Assembly (NCBI GenBank): GCA_040387555.1
Contig: JAZKDO010000002.1
Location: 124,001-188,000, forward strand
Reading direction: 5' to 3'
Origin: UBA4416 sp040387555
GTDB taxonomy: Bacteria; Bacteroidota; Bacteroidia; B-17B0; Aurantibacillaceae
DNA length: 64,000 nucleotides
The translations under genes were made by a program, and so were the position numbers. Positions within the stretch are counted from its first letter, which is position 1, and each line of letters begins with the position of its first letter. Below the pieces are notes generated by a model. That model did not search any database. It was not told where the DNA came from and saw only the letters and a list, made by a program, of their open reading frames with translations. Below, in pieces: positions 63,309 to 64,000 of this stretch.

Positions 63309-64000
63309 ATGAAAAAAATATTTATTCCATTAGTAGCCAGTGTGTTCACATTAGGCTTAGCTTCATGTTCATCATGTTCAGACGATAAAAAAGAAACCCA
63401 TAACGGCGAAGAAGGGAAAGGCGGCGTTTACATGGGTGGTGTTATGCGTATGAACGAGGTTGAAGCATTTAAAAGCTTAAATCCTATTGCTGTTAATGAA
63501 ATTGTTGGTTTCCACGTGGGAACTCAGCTTTTTGAAGGCTTAGTAAAGTTTAATCAAAATGATCTTTCGATTCAGCCTGCTATTGCGCGTTCCTGGGAAA
63601 GCAATAGCGATCAGACGGAGTGGACGTTTCATTTGCGTCAGGGAGTAATGTTTCACCCTGATGCCTGTTTCCCGGATGGAAAAGGAAGGGCGTTAACTGC
63701 TACCGATGTAAAATTATGTTTTGATAAATTATGTACCTCTGACCCGAATAACGCACAATTTGATGTTACATTCAAAGACCGTGTTATAGGTGCTAACGAG
63801 GCGTTTGATGCATCTAAAGCCGGAAAAAATTTACCTGTTTCAGGTGTTAAAGTAGTTAACGACACAACAATTGTTATTAATTTAAAAGCGCCATTCGCAG
63901 GATTCTTAAATATTATTGCAATGCCTGGCTGTTGGGTTTATCCAAAAGAAGCTTTAGACAAATACGGTTTGGATCTGCGCATTCATCCTGTTGGAACCGG
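63309..64000 (+). CDS. ABC transporter family 5 solute-binding lipoprotein (3' end outside window)
   Basis: The first 230 codons are present. A lipoprotein signal peptide ends L-A-S-C20. The family 5 (oligopeptide/nickel type) pattern is clear: R-M-N-E near 50, H-V-G-T-Q-L-F-E-G-L-V-K-F, P-A-I-A-R-S-W-E, W-T-F-H-L-R-Q-G-V-M-F-H-P-D and L-T-A-T-D-V-K-L-C-F-D. Such proteins capture peptides or other solutes for an ABC importer. The partner permeases are beyond the window. Substrate unknown. Confidence 0.92.
   Translation, partial: MKKIFIPLVASVFTLGLASCSSCSDDKKETHNGEEGKGGVYMGGVMRMNEVEAFKSLNPIAVNEIVGFHVGTQLFEGLVKFNQNDLSIQPAIARSWESNSDQTEWTFHLRQGVMFHPDACFPDGKGRALTATDVKLCFDKLCTSDPNNAQFDVTFKDRVIGANEAFDASKAGKNLPVSGVKVVNDTTIVINLKAPFAGFLNIIAMPGCWVYPKEALDKYGLDLRIHPVGT

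Overview
The window is AT-rich chromosomal DNA from a Bacteroidota bacterium, most likely a free-living, polysaccharide-using, flavobacteria- or sphingobacteria-like lineage. The evidence is five secreted giants with type IX secretion (T9SS) C-terminal signals (type A sorting domains and gliding-motility-associated CHU_C domains), a PorP/SprF barrel, RemB/Wzi-like barrels, a DUF3098 gene next to uppP, a GH92 mannosidase, and promoters of the Bacteroidota form TTG-N17-23-TAnnTTTG. I saw no transposase, integrase, phage gene or CRISPR array. It reads as a core chromosome with adhesin-rich stretches.

Layout. 1-11.0 kb: surface cassette. A 5'-truncated LamG T9SS protein is followed by a seven-repeat cadherin-like adhesin with CHU_C, a PorP/SprF barrel with a coiled-coil tail, and an overlapping OmpA-like protein. 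11.1-15.3 kb: acyl-CoA desaturase, a cupin-GNAT fusion, a MmcQ/YjbR protein, clpX and a small barrel. 15.4-18.4 kb: an SBBP/Ig-like T9SS protein. 18.4-19.5 kb: uppP and DUF3098 on the minus strand. 19.6-26.4 kb: a polysaccharide block (gmd, fcl, a WecA/TagO-like transferase flanked by two paralogous Wzi/RemB-like barrels, and DUF1801). 26.4-34.4 kb, minus strand: two CHU_C proteins upstream of a PgpH-like HD phosphodiesterase. 34.5-39.5 kb: M20 dipeptidase, flavoprotein, a methyltransferase-GT2 fusion, a small conserved protein often mislabelled an ATPase, and a P460-like lipoprotein.

39.5-44.5 kb: a tandem amidohydrolase, then divergently a SirB2-like/cytochrome c fusion and hflX. 44.5-51.7 kb, minus strand: a barrel gene broken by an in-frame TGA, a TlpA-like protein, GH92, an unknown acidic protein and a FucP/GluP-type sugar transporter. 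51.9-56.3 kb: a RlmI-like methyltransferase, an unknown exported protein, trmD, ftsX, DUF4846 and tRNA-His. 56.3-64 kb: a palindrome-rich spacer, nadB, ribE, a huge outer-membrane protein, exonuclease III, and the start of a family 5 solute-binding lipoprotein that runs off the window.

No single cluster stands out as an obviously new defence or biosynthetic system. The most notable points are an adhesin whose signal peptide can be read only from an AUC codon at 31204-31206, a barrel gene interrupted by one in-frame TGA, a gene whose ATG abuts a complete terminator hairpin, several domain fusions, a large uncharacterised outer-membrane protein, and five convergent gene pairs separated by only 1-5 bp.
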